The translations under genes were made by a program, and so were the position numbers. The notes under the pieces were generated by a model. It was not told where the DNA came from, ran no database searches, and saw only the letters and a list, made by a program, of their open reading frames with translations. Source: an uncultured Prevotella sp. (GTDB taxonomy: Bacteria > Bacteroidota > Bacteroidia > Bacteroidales > Bacteroidaceae). From it: 34,503 nt of DNA. Location: the NCBI GenBank assembly GCA_946614435.1, contig CAMOGW010000020.1, positions 1 through 34,503 of the forward strand, written 5' to 3'. This document shows positions 14,811-22,567 of the stretch, piece by piece (the first letter of the stretch is position 1; the number at the start of each line of letters is the position of its first letter).

Positions 14811-14906
14811 AAAGTTTTCAAAACATCTGCTCCATCTGCTCCCATTCGTAACGCGCTGACGGCTAATCGGTTACAACTGGAGCAGATGGAGCAGACGGAG
14901 CAGATG
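14811..14906. repeat. Dispersed fold-back repeat, copy A
   Basis: About 96 bp. The first 36 bp (14811-14846) are identical to the reverse complement of 18184-18219. Both ends consist of CATCTGCTCC-type decamers in opposite orientation, so the element folds back on itself. The right half lies inside the phosphatase gene and encodes its last 13 residues. It may also act as the transcription terminator of that operon. Confidence 0.85.
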
Positions 14907-15495
14907 CCTTATCGGCAAAGGCAAACAGCTCTCTGTCGCCTCTGCTGTCACCGTAGGCATAGAGCTGGTAAGTCTGGCGATCGGGGAAAACTTCCAACAA
15001 GCGTACCACTTTCTGAGCCCCATAGCAGTTGGGGGTAAGGAAACGGCCAGTCAACAGGCCATCGGGCGACACCTCGATGCGCGTTGCCAGAACGGTGTTG
15101 ACACCAAGGCGCTCACACACAGGACGCACCCACTCCTCGATGCTGGCCGTGACTACGCAAACGGTGTGACCCTCTGCCTGATGCCATCGGAGGGTCTTCA
15201 TCATCTCACTGCTCAGCATCGTCGCGGCTATGTCGGCAAAGTCTCGTCCCCACTGCGCAAACTGCTCATAAGTCGTCCCCTTATAGAAGTAGGAAAAGAC
15301 CTTCTCTTTTGCCTTACCGTTGGGATAAAGCCTCAGTTTCATCAGCAGAAGCAAGGGGGCATAGCGCAGGAATCCAAGGAGAAACCTACATCGCCCGTGC
15401 GTGAAACGGATGAAGGATAATAAAGTATCTGCCGTGGTCAAAGTGCCATCGAAGTCGAAGGCGGCCACTACTTGTTGACGATCTGTCTTATCCAT
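14863..15495 (-). CDS. HAD-IB family phosphatase
   Basis: A 210-residue phosphatase of the haloacid dehalogenase superfamily, phosphoserine-phosphatase-like (subfamily IB). Motif I is DFDGTL with D14 and D16, motif II lies in VCVVTAS, and motif IV is GDSRGD (182-187). It is 11 bp downstream of a UbiA-type prenyltransferase gene. In actinobacterial decaprenyl-phosphoryl-arabinose synthesis the equivalent pair removes the 5-phosphate after phosphoribosyl transfer, which suggests this enzyme dephosphorylates a polyprenyl-phosphoryl pentose phosphate. The C-terminal 13 residues (SAPSAPSAPVVTD) are encoded by dispersed repeat copy A, so the native C-terminus was probably replaced by insertion of the repeat; the catalytic domain is intact. 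Confidence 0.88.
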   Translation of the reverse strand: MDKTDRQQVVAAFDFDGTLTTADTLLSFIRFTHGRCRFLLGFLRYAPLLLLMKLRLYPNGKAKEKVFSYFYKGTTYEQFAQWGRDFADIAATMLSSEMMKTLRWHQAEGHTVCVVTASIEEWVRPVCERLGVNTVLATRIEVSPDGLLTGRFLTPNCYGAQKVVRLLEVFPDRQTYQLYAYGDSRGDRELFAFADKASAPSAPSAPVVTD

Positions 15496-15506
15496 AACAA
15501 GAATGA

Positions 15507-16397
15507 CTACGCATAGAGGATGATTGAAAACGCTATGATCCAGCCGGCAATGCAGGCATGGATGAAATGGTCGTGCAGCAGCACCTTCGTCGGACTACCA
15601 CTTTTCTGGTTGACCAGCGTCAGTTGCATGTAGCGCAGGATGCCTGCCAGCACAAAGACCGAAGTGACATAGAGGTAGTGGCTGCCGATGCGCGCTACGA
15701 CATCGCCGGAAACGGTGTAGAGAATGTAGCACATGATAGTGATGCTGCCCAGCACGCCAATGGCCTGATTAAGGAAATCCAGATTATAGTTCGATACGCT
15801 CTTCCGCACCTTTATGCCCGATGCCTCATAGATAGCCACATCGTCGCGCCGCTTTGCCACTGCCAAGAAAAGAGCCAGCAGGAAAGTGGTGAGCACAATC
15901 CAATGGGACAAGACGATGCCCGTGGCCAGTCCGCCTGCCACGATGCGCAGCACGAATCCAGTGGCTATGACGAAGACGTCAAGAAGGGCTATTTGCTTCA
16001 GCTTCAAGCAGTAGGCCACGTTCATGACAATGTAGATCAGCAGCGTGGCCAACAGACCGCTCTGCATGCCGCCACGATACGAGCTGCACAGGGCAGCCAC
16101 GGCAAAAGACATGGTCCATAGCACCCACATCGCAGCGTAGGCCGCCCGTTTGCTGACCGCACCGCTGGCTACCGGGCGCATACGCTTCACGGGGTGCTGG
16201 CGGTCGGACTCAGCATCATGAATGTCATTGAAGCAGTAGATGCCGCTGGCGGCAAGACAAAACGCGATGAATGCCAACAGGCAGGACCACACATAGCTCC
16301 AGTCGGTGGCATGGCGGTCGAAGAACAGGGGCATGAAGACGAAGACGTTCTTCAGCCATTGTTGCGGGCGCATCAGGGCAATGATTTCTCTATTCAT
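15507..16397 (-). CDS. UbiA-type decaprenyl-phosphate phosphoribosyltransferase-like protein
   Basis: A 296-residue integral membrane protein with about eight membrane segments. The first UbiA aspartate motif is N57-D58-x-x-D61-x-x-x-D65 (CFNDIHDAESD) and a second acidic region lies near KRRDD. The N-terminal MRPQQWLKNVFVFMPLFF is typical of the DPPR synthase branch (Rv3806c-like), which moves phosphoribose from PRPP to a polyprenyl phosphate, rather than of the menA or quinone branch. Neighbours support this: a HAD phosphatase downstream and a polyprenyl-sugar-using glycosyltransferase upstream, with which it overlaps by 8 bp. The final sugar (ribose, arabinose or another pentose) cannot be told. 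Confidence 0.85.
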   Translation of the reverse strand: MNREIIALMRPQQWLKNVFVFMPLFFDRHATDWSYVWSCLLAFIAFCLAASGIYCFNDIHDAESDRQHPVKRMRPVASGAVSKRAAYAAMWVLWTMSFAVAALCSSYRGGMQSGLLATLLIYIVMNVAYCLKLKQIALLDVFVIATGFVLRIVAGGLATGIVLSHWIVLTTFLLALFLAVAKRRDDVAIYEASGIKVRKSVSNYNLDFLNQAIGVLGSITIMCYILYTVSGDVVARIGSHYLYVTSVFVLAGILRYMQLTLVNQKSGSPTKVLLHDHFIHACIAGWIIAFSIILYA

Positions 16398-17889
16398 GTT
16401 TTTTCCGTACTTGATAGAGGGTTAGTGAAGGATGCTCGCAGTGGTCTATGGCGGTGAGCACAACAGTAGAGTCTGTCTTCAGTCTGTCCACATAGCCGGT
16501 GATGGGGCGGTCGAACCCGTCCGACGATCCGCGAGGCTCGATGATGTAGTCCACCCGGCCTAAATACTCGGTGGGGAAGATACCGACGAAGTAGCAGGTA
16601 TCGCATACGGGCTTCATCTCATAGAACACTGAAAAGGGACAGACCACTGCATCGGACGATCTGAAATGCTGACGTTCCACGAAAGAGCGCATGTTGCCGT
16701 AGTCCCACTGTCTGTCGGGCGACATCGACCGGATGCCAAACACCGTCAGTACCACGGCTACGACACTGAACACAGAACGCCACAATCGGCTGCGGACTGC
16801 TATAGACATGATGGCTACCAACAAAGGGAGGAAGGCCATCCAGCGATAATAGGCGACAAACCGCCCGGCAAGGGTCATGACGAAAGGCACGTAGAGCGCA
16901 CACAGCAACATGAGGAATCCCCTGTCGCCCATCAGCGCTTTCAGATTCCGGCGGAAGAACCATGCGTATGCCGCTATTGCCGTGACTGAAAGCAGAAGGA
17001 AACTTCGGTATTCCGCGATGAAGGCGAGGCGCTCGCTGAGACTCGACTCCGTGGACAGTTCGAGCAACTTCTGCATGTAGGGGGCTGCTGAGAATCCGAA
17101 CACCTCGCCAGCCCAGGGAAGCACGGCCAAGGCTATGCCCGACAAGGTGGCTGAATACTGGACGATGCTGCTGGCAAAGGCCACCAACCGCCCATGAGCT
17201 GCCATGAAGAGCGCCACCATGACCACCCCAAGCAAGACGCCCGACAGCAGCAAGCCGAGAAGACGAAGACACACCCGTCGCTGCCCCTGAGCCGCTATGA
17301 AGAAGAACAGCCAGAGAACCAAGAGACAGACTGCGGCCTGAATGCCTGAACACAAGAGCAGGGCCGAGGAGAGAACGACCGCCAAACGCGACGCAGGCGA
17401 CTTTGCCGACAGATAAGCATCGACTGCAAAGACGGTGACGACGAGCATCAGCGCACAGAGCATGTCGGGCCGACCGTTGCGATACATCCACGCCATCTCG
17501 CTCGTACCCCACAGCAACAAGGTGAAAAGGGCTACCGTCCAGGCTGTCAGCCTCACTCCGTGCCGTTTCATGAGGCGAAGACACATGCCGCCAAGCACGA
17601 ACGTGATAATCAGGTTCAGACATCTCACTGCCACCAGACTGCCGCCGAAGAGCCATATCCATGCCGTGGCCACCATCTGATAGAGCGGTGGATAGGTTGA
17701 GAACGGATATTGGCCGACCACACGATACCAGGCCGTGGTCTCCCATGTCCCGTGAACGGCCATGTTATAGGACGTGTCGAGCATCATCACTTCGTCAATC
17801 CAAGAAGGCAGGTTGCCCAGCGTGATGACATTGACGACGATGAACGCCAGCGACAACAGAACGTAAGTATAGATACTGCTTCTTTGCAT
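16390..17889 (-). CDS. GT39/ArnT-like membrane glycosyltransferase
   Basis: A 499-residue membrane protein with about 11-12 predicted membrane segments. Just after the first segment is the acidic pair D32-E33 (LPSWIDEVMMLD), the catalytic loop position of the GT-C (PMT/ArnT/GT39) fold. The periplasmic phrase YPPLYQ follows, also typical of the group. The last ~90 residues are soluble. Such enzymes move a sugar from a polyprenyl-phosphate donor to an acceptor outside the membrane. Its gene leads the cassette with the UbiA-type and HAD genes, which may make its donor. Start 17889 is chosen because a promoter at 17968-17998 lies between it and the longer in-frame Met at 18084. Confidence 0.82.
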   Translation of the reverse strand: MQRSSIYTYVLLSLAFIVVNVITLGNLPSWIDEVMMLDTSYNMAVHGTWETTAWYRVVGQYPFSTYPPLYQMVATAWIWLFGGSLVAVRCLNLIITFVLGGMCLRLMKRHGVRLTAWTVALFTLLLWGTSEMAWMYRNGRPDMLCALMLVVTVFAVDAYLSAKSPASRLAVVLSSALLLCSGIQAAVCLLVLWLFFFIAAQGQRRVCLRLLGLLLSGVLLGVVMVALFMAAHGRLVAFASSIVQYSATLSGIALAVLPWAGEVFGFSAAPYMQKLLELSTESSLSERLAFIAEYRSFLLLSVTAIAAYAWFFRRNLKALMGDRGFLMLLCALYVPFVMTLAGRFVAYYRWMAFLPLLVAIMSIAVRSRLWRSVFSVVAVVLTVFGIRSMSPDRQWDYGNMRSFVERQHFRSSDAVVCPFSVFYEMKPVCDTCYFVGIFPTEYLGRVDYIIEPRGSSDGFDRPITGYVDRLKTDSTVVLTAIDHCEHPSLTLYQVRKKHE

Positions 17890-17967
17890 ACTCTCATGAT
17901 TTGTCTTTTCCCTTAGCACCTCTGGAAAGTCTTCTATAAAAGTCAACCAGCAAGTGCAAGTTGCCTG

Positions 17968-17998
17968 CAAAGTTACGGAAAAACGAGAGAAGAACAAA
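17968..17998 (-). promoter_or_regulatory. Promoter of the glycosyltransferase-UbiA-HAD operon
   Basis: On the minus strand TAACTTTG (17968-17975) is the -7 element and TTTG (17995-17998) the -33 element, with a 19-bp spacer. A second TAACTTTG-like site at 18051-18058 lacks a -33 partner and is probably a relic of a local duplication (shared GTGCAAGT nearby). Confidence 0.7.
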
Positions 17999-18120
17999 AC
18001 AAACGTGTTTGTTTTTTCTTCCGAGTGCAAGTAACTTCGCGCAGGAAGCGCAAAGTTATACATAATATTTGGAAAAGAGTTCATTAGGAGTGAAGAAAAT
18101 CACAATAGAGGGCGAATAAC

Positions 18121-18219
18121 AATCTGCTCCCATCTGTCACCATCTGCTCCGCTGCTATTCAACTGATTAGCAACACGTTGCAAAATGGGAGCAGATGGAG
18201 CAGATGTTTTGAAAACTTT
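18121..18219. repeat. Dispersed fold-back repeat, copy B (inverted relative to copy A)
   Basis: About 99 bp. Bases 18184-18219 are the exact reverse complement of 14811-14846. The inner part is diverged (CAACACGTTGC against GTAACGCGCTG-like in copy A), and the far end again has CATCTGCTCC-type blocks. It lies in the 700-bp noncoding gap between the glycosyltransferase gene and the Xre gene. Copies A and B bracket the three-gene sugar cassette. Confidence 0.85.
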
Positions 18220-18295
18220 CTTGAATCATTCTCAACATGACGCAGAATAAATCACACCGCGTTTTAGAATAGCTCGTGTCACGATCATGGCTACC

Positions 18296-18405
18296 TCACG
18301 TTGCAATCTTGGCTATATCACGCTACGATTTTGGCTATATCACGTTGCAATCTTGGCTACATCATGCTATGATTTAGACTACATCACATTGTGGTTTAGG
18401 TTTCA
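18296..18405 (+). repeat. Five 22-bp tandem repeats upstream of the restriction operon
   Basis: Units begin at 18296, 18318, 18340, 18362 and 18384, each about 22 bp (TCACGTTGCAATCTTGGCTA and variants). Odd units carry GTTGCAATC and even units GCTACGATT, so a 44-bp superrepeat is suggested. A degenerate start is visible at 18279. A 22-bp spacing equals two helical turns, placing the sites on one DNA face. The AT-rich stretch 18406-18535 shows nothing else I can recognise. Confidence 0.85.
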
Positions 18406-18535
18406 AAAACCGAATTAAATTATTAAATTAGCCCTTTAATATACAGATAGTTACGCTAAAAATATGAACTTTCAAAATAGAAGTGCAATTTCAGACTCAT
18501 TATTTTGAAAAAAGATTAAAACCGATGTCGTATTG

Positions 18536-18566
18536 TTGGCGTTTTGGTAGAAATTCACTAAATTTG
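18536..18566 (+). promoter_or_regulatory. Promoter of the Xre-hsd operon
   Basis: TAAATTTG (18559-18566) fits the -7 consensus and TTGG (18536-18539) is a weak -33 element 19 bp upstream. The Xre ATG is at 18593. Confidence 0.6.
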
Positions 18567-18575
18567 CGTCAAATT
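18561..18575 (+). promoter_or_regulatory. Candidate Xre operator on the -7 element
   Basis: AATTTG-CGT-CAAATT is a perfect 6-3-6 dyad that overlaps six bases of the -7 element. A dimeric HTH repressor encoded by the next gene would block RNA polymerase by binding here, the arrangement expected for autoregulation. Confidence 0.5.
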
Positions 18576-18592
18576 CAAAATATTACTATCAC

Positions 18593-18844
18593 ATGAAAGA
18601 TTTGAATAGGCTGAAAGTGGTTCTTGCAGAGAAAAAGAGAACTAATAAGTGGCTGGCAGAACAGTTGGGTAAGAACTACTCCACCATCAGTAAGTGGTGT
18701 ACCAATACGTCTCAGCCCGACTTGCAAACACTTGACCGTATTGCACAACTGCTTGATATGGACGTGAAAGATCTGCTGAACTCTACACGCGATGACGTGA
18801 TGTATATACCAGTACCGAAACAACAAATACAGGAGCGACCATGA
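18593..18844 (+). CDS. Xre-family transcription regulator
   Basis: An 83-residue protein consisting almost entirely of a Cro/C1-type helix-turn-helix (about 7-62). The recognition region is YSTISKWCTNTSQPD, and LLDMDVKDLL closes the fold. It overlaps hsdM by 4 bp (ATGA), so it is part of the restriction operon. Small HTH proteins leading type I systems in Bacteroidetes are common. By analogy with controller proteins of restriction systems it probably represses or times operon expression through the dyad at 18561-18575; that role is inferred. Confidence 0.9.
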   Translation: MKDLNRLKVVLAEKKRTNKWLAEQLGKNYSTISKWCTNTSQPDLQTLDRIAQLLDMDVKDLLNSTRDDVMYIPVPKQQIQERP

Positions 18845-20340
18845 TTACCGGCGAGATAAAAACGAAGATCGACCTGATATGGGAAGACTTCTGGACGGGT
18901 GGTATCACAAACAGTATCAGTGTGCTGGAGCAGATGACCTACCTCTTCTTTATGAAACTGCTTGATGACGTTCAGCAGAAGGCCGAGAGCAATGCCAACC
19001 TTCTTGGCACCAGTCTGGTGAACCCGACGTTCCCGCCAGGCGAGTCATGGCACAACCCAGAGACCGACCAGGACGTGCCGTATGAGCGGCTGCGCTGGCA
19101 TGTATTCCGTCATGACGACGGGGCGACGATGTTTCAGAACATCCGCATGAATGTATTCCCGTTCATCAAGAACCTGAATGCCGGGCGCGAGTCGGCTTAC
19201 AGCCGTTTCATGGAGAATGCCACGTTCCTCATTCCTAATGCGCGTACATTATTAAAAGTAGTGGAGGGCGTGGACGGTCTCGACATGAACAACCGCGACA
19301 CAATGGGCGATGTCTATGAGTATGTGTTGGGGAAGATGGCGGCTTCTGGTACCAACGGCCAGTTCCGCACGCCGCGCCATATCATTGCCATGATGGTGGA
19401 GCTGATGAAGCCTACCATCAAGGACACCATCTGCGACCCGGCAATGGGCAGTGCGGGCTTCATCGTGGAGAGTGCGAAGTATGTCAAGGCACACTATGCC
19501 GACGAGCTGATGAAGCGCGAGAACCAGGAGCACTACCGTAACCGTATGTTCCACGGCTTTGATACCGACCAGACCATGCTGCGCATCGGTGCCATGAACC
19601 TGATGCTTCACAGCGTCGATAATCCCGACATAGAATATAAGGACTCGCTTTCAACCGACAATACAGACAGTGATCGCTACACCCTCTGCTTAGCTAATCC
19701 ACCATTTGCCGGAAACATTGACAAGGAGGTCATCGCCAAGTCGCTGACGGCCATCGCTTCGACAAAGAAGACGGAGCTGCTCTTTGTGGCTCTCTTCACC
19801 CGTATGCTGGAGTTGGGCGGCCGTTGCGCCAGCATCGTTCCCGACGGCGTGCTGTTCGGCACGTCGGCAGGACACAAGGCCATCCGCAAGGAACTCGTTG
19901 ACCACCAGCGGTTGCAGGCTGTCATCTCCATGCCCAGCGGTGTGTTCAAGCCCTACGCAGGCGTGAGTACCGCCATACTCATCTTCACCAAGACCAACAG
20001 CGGCGGAACGGATAAGGTGTGGTTCTACGACATGCGGGCCGACGGCTTTTCGCTTGACGACAAGCGCAACCCCGTCAGCGAGAACGACATCCCCGACATC
20101 ATCCACCGCTACGAACACTTGGATGAGGAAGAGACGCGGAGCCGCAAGGAACAGAGTTTCTTTGTTCCCGCCGACGAGATACGCCAGAACGACTACGACC
20201 TCTCTATCAATAAATATAAAGAGGTAGAGCGCGAGCGCGTGGAGTATGAGCCGGTCAAGGATATCCTCGCCCGGTTGGAGCGGATGGAACAAGAATACCG
20301 GAAAGGGATGAACGAACTAAGTGAGATGCTGAACCAATGA
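18841..20340 (+). CDS. hsdM: Type I restriction-modification DNA methyltransferase subunit (HsdM)
   Basis: A 499-residue N6-adenine methyltransferase, the modification subunit that with HsdS methylates the recognition site using S-adenosylmethionine. An N-terminal HsdM_N helical domain (about 5-140) is followed by the SAM-binding motif DPAMGSAGF (199-207) and the catalytic motif NPPF (286-289). The C-terminal helices for HsdS contact are present. Length and motifs are complete. It overlaps the Xre gene by 4 bp. Directly after its stop comes a perfect hairpin (20340-20367) before the nuclease gene. Confidence 0.95.
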   Translation: MITGEIKTKIDLIWEDFWTGGITNSISVLEQMTYLFFMKLLDDVQQKAESNANLLGTSLVNPTFPPGESWHNPETDQDVPYERLRWHVFRHDDGATMFQNIRMNVFPFIKNLNAGRESAYSRFMENATFLIPNARTLLKVVEGVDGLDMNNRDTMGDVYEYVLGKMAASGTNGQFRTPRHIIAMMVELMKPTIKDTICDPAMGSAGFIVESAKYVKAHYADELMKRENQEHYRNRMFHGFDTDQTMLRIGAMNLMLHSVDNPDIEYKDSLSTDNTDSDRYTLCLANPPFAGNIDKEVIAKSLTAIASTKKTELLFVALFTRMLELGGRCASIVPDGVLFGTSAGHKAIRKELVDHQRLQAVISMPSGVFKPYAGVSTAILIFTKTNSGGTDKVWFYDMRADGFSLDDKRNPVSENDIPDIIHRYEHLDEEETRSRKEQSFFVPADEIRQNDYDLSINKYKEVERERVEYEPVKDILARLERMEQEYRKGMNELSEMLNQ

Positions 20341-20367
20341 ATTTCGGTAGTTGCGACTACCGAAATT
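20340..20367 (+). other. Perfect 12-bp stem hairpin between hsdM and the YhcG-like gene
   Basis: AATTTCGGTAGT (20340-20351) and ACTACCGAAATT (20356-20367) pair perfectly around a TGCG tetraloop, starting on the last base of the hsdM stop codon. No T-run follows, so it is not a classical terminator. It may stabilise the hsdM mRNA end or set the ratio of downstream gene products. Confidence 0.75.
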
Positions 20368-20394
20368 ACAAACGTTAACACTTCAGAGACAAGC

Positions 20395-21432
20395 ATGTGT
20401 AGAAAAAACTCAATAAATAACCTCGTTGCCGACGTTCGTAAGATTATAGAGATTGGTCGAGGGCAGGCATACGCTGCTGCGAGTCATGCAGCAATTACCA
20501 CGTATTGGAGCGTTGGACGGCGTATCGTAGAAGAAGAACAGGGTGGTCAGGCAAGGGCAGACTATGGCAAGGGCATTATAAAGAACCTGGCAGAAGCGCT
20601 TGTCCCCGTCTATGGTAATAGCTATAGCAAGAGAAACCTTGACTATTACAAGAAATTCTACCTCCTGTTCCCCGATATACAGATTGTGAACACGCGTGTT
20701 CACAATCTTGAATGGTCACATGTACGGCGTATTCTCTCGGTAACAAATCCGAATGCCAGACTCTGGTATTTAGAAAATGCGTCAAACTGTATGTGGAGCG
20801 TTCGCGAACTCGACCGCAACATCTCCACTCAGTATTTCGAGCGCCGTCTGGCTGCTCAGTTGCCCGCCAATGTCAACGACTTGCCAACCGACAAGGACAA
20901 AGACCCGCTGGAATACATCAAGAATCCCGTGGTGGCAGAGTTTATGGGCTTCCGGCGTGACACCAGCTATTCCGAAACGGAGTTGGAGCAGGCACTCATT
21001 GATAATCTTGAGAGGTTCATCCTGGAACTGGGGCGAGGATTCGCCTTTGTGGAGCGCCAGCAGCATATCGTTACTGATACGGCAGACTTCTTCATCGACT
21101 TGGTGTTCTATAATTTTAAGATGAAGCGATTCGTTATTTTCGAGTTGAAGACGCACCGCCTCTCTCATCAGGACATTGGGCAACTGGATATGTATGTCCG
21201 TATGTACGATGACTTGGTGAAGGGTGATGATGACCAGCCAACCGTCGGAGTGTTGCTCTGCACCGACACCGACAGCACCATCGCCCGCTACTCTGTGCTT
21301 CACGATAGCGACCAGCTTTTTGCCGCCAAGTATATGACCTACATGCCCACGGAAGAAGAGTTGCGACGAGAAATAGAACAGCAAAAGCAATTCTTCTTGG
21401 AAAACCATAAGGATAAGGAGGAAAAGGAATGA
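20395..21432 (+). CDS. YhcG/DUF1016-type PDDEXK nuclease
   Basis: A 345-residue protein. The N-terminal DUF1016 helical domain (about 10-170) includes WSVGRRIVEEEQGG, YGKGIIKNLA and the YSKRNLDYYKKFY core. The C-terminal PD-(D/E)XK nuclease domain (about 190-330) has D231/D235 (DFFIDLVFYN) and E250-L-K252 (IFELKTH). Members often sit between hsdM and hsdS, as here, but their contribution to restriction is not settled. The hsdS start overlaps its end by 4 bp, and an AAGGAGG at 21415-21421 precedes it. The segment at residues about 96-105, between the two conserved blocks, is encoded by a perfect 28-bp palindrome (20681-20708). Relatives normally show a different sequence there. Confidence 0.9.
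   Translation: MCRKNSINNLVADVRKIIEIGRGQAYAAASHAAITTYWSVGRRIVEEEQGGQARADYGKGIIKNLAEALVPVYGNSYSKRNLDYYKKFYLLFPDIQIVNTRVHNLEWSHVRRILSVTNPNARLWYLENASNCMWSVRELDRNISTQYFERRLAAQLPANVNDLPTDKDKDPLEYIKNPVVAEFMGFRRDTSYSETELEQALIDNLERFILELGRGFAFVERQQHIVTDTADFFIDLVFYNFKMKRFVIFELKTHRLSHQDIGQLDMYVRMYDDLVKGDDDQPTVGVLLCTDTDSTIARYSVLHDSDQLFAAKYMTYMPTEEELRREIEQQKQFFLENHKDKEEKE
20681..20708. repeat. Perfect 28-bp palindrome inside the YhcG-like gene
   Basis: The half-site AGATTGTGAACACG is followed immediately by its exact reverse complement, with no spacer. It is read in frame as part of QIVNTRVHNL. It does not extend beyond 28 bp on either side. Confidence 0.95.
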
Positions 21433-22550
21433 GAGAGGGATGGACATATAAGAGATTGGGGGAGGTATGTGAAGTAGAATATGGTACACGTGTTGTAAAA
21501 CAGCGTGATGGTGGCAATGTCTTTCCTGTTTATGGTGGAGGTGGTGCTACCTTCAAAATGGACGTTTATAACCGTGAGAATAGAGTCGTTGTTTCACGAT
21601 TTGCGATGTCTTCGAAATGTACTCGCATGGTGAAGGGAAAATTCTACTTGAATGACAGTGGACTAACACTTAAAAGCAATTCGAATTCTTTGTTGCAGAT
21701 ATATTTAGACACTTGTATTCTTGCCTTAAACGACAAGATATATACATTAGGTCGAGGAGTCGCCCAAAAGAATTTGAAGGTTGATGATTTATTACGATTG
21801 TCCATTCCAATACCGACACATGAAAGACAGCAATCCATCGTAGCGGAGCTTGACAAGATAAACGAGTTGATAGGACTGAAGAAGTCGCAGCTGAGTGACC
21901 TCGACAGCCTCGCACAGAGCATCTTCTATGACATGTTCGGCGACCCTGTGGAGAACGAAAAAGGATGGGAGGTGAAAAGACTGGGAGATTTATGTGAAAT
22001 ATCTTCTGCAAAGCGTGTTTTCATAGAAGAGGTCGTTGACTCTGGAGTTCCATTTATTAGAGGTACAGAACTGACAGCACTAAGTAAACTTGCACGTGGG
22101 GAAAAAATGGACTATTCATTGTTCATAACACAAGAGCATTACGAGCGACTTAAAGCTATAACAGGTGTGCCTAAAGTCGGCGATCTTCTTATTCCTTCAA
22201 TTAATTCTGAGGGTATTGTCTGGATGGTTGATACAGAAGAACCGTTATATTTCAAAGACGGGCGTGTGCTTTGGGTTCATGTAAACAAGGATGCATTTAC
22301 AAGTGAGGCACTTCTAAAGATAATGAGTGTTCTCATAAAGAATATCTTCTCTTCTATGAACGGCGCAACATTTGCAGAGCTAAAATTGTTTGTGTTGAGA
22401 GATTTGCTTGTTCCCCTACCCCCTCTCCCCCTCCAGCAATCCTTTGCATCCCGCATCACCGCGATTGAGCAGCAGAAGCAGCGGATAAGAACATCGATAA
22501 AAGACCTTGAAACACTGTTGGCATCACGAATGCAGTATTGGTTTGACTAA
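21429..22550 (+). CDS. hsdS: Type I restriction specificity subunit (HsdS)
   Basis: A 373-residue subunit that sets the bipartite recognition sequence. It has two target-recognition domains (about 1-130 and 183-330). Each is followed by a helical spacer: AELDKINELIGLKKSQLSDL with FYDMFGDP near 170, and RITAIEQQKQRIRTSIKDL at the end. The DNA of the two TRDs is visibly more AT-rich than hsdM or hsdR, while the spacers are not, which fits TRD exchange by recombination. A good AAGGAGG lies 7 bp before the ATG, unusual for this genome. No second hsdS, partial hsdS or recombinase gene is present, so I see no sign of phase-variable shuffling. Confidence 0.94.
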   Translation: MREGWTYKRLGEVCEVEYGTRVVKQRDGGNVFPVYGGGGATFKMDVYNRENRVVVSRFAMSSKCTRMVKGKFYLNDSGLTLKSNSNSLLQIYLDTCILALNDKIYTLGRGVAQKNLKVDDLLRLSIPIPTHERQQSIVAELDKINELIGLKKSQLSDLDSLAQSIFYDMFGDPVENEKGWEVKRLGDLCEISSAKRVFIEEVVDSGVPFIRGTELTALSKLARGEKMDYSLFITQEHYERLKAITGVPKVGDLLIPSINSEGIVWMVDTEEPLYFKDGRVLWVHVNKDAFTSEALLKIMSVLIKNIFSSMNGATFAELKLFVLRDLLVPLPPLPLQQSFASRITAIEQQKQRIRTSIKDLETLLASRMQYWFD

Positions 22551-22567
22551 AAACATAAAACGACGAT

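Noticed and set aside
16619..17746. Minus-strand 375-codon frame in the glycosyltransferase gene
   Set aside because: Same strand but another frame than the real membrane protein; composition (Ser/Arg/Gly rich) is that of a shadow frame.
22415..22445. C-rich tract in hsdS as a phase-variation switch
   Set aside because: C runs are only 4-5 bases and are interrupted, too short for frequent slippage.
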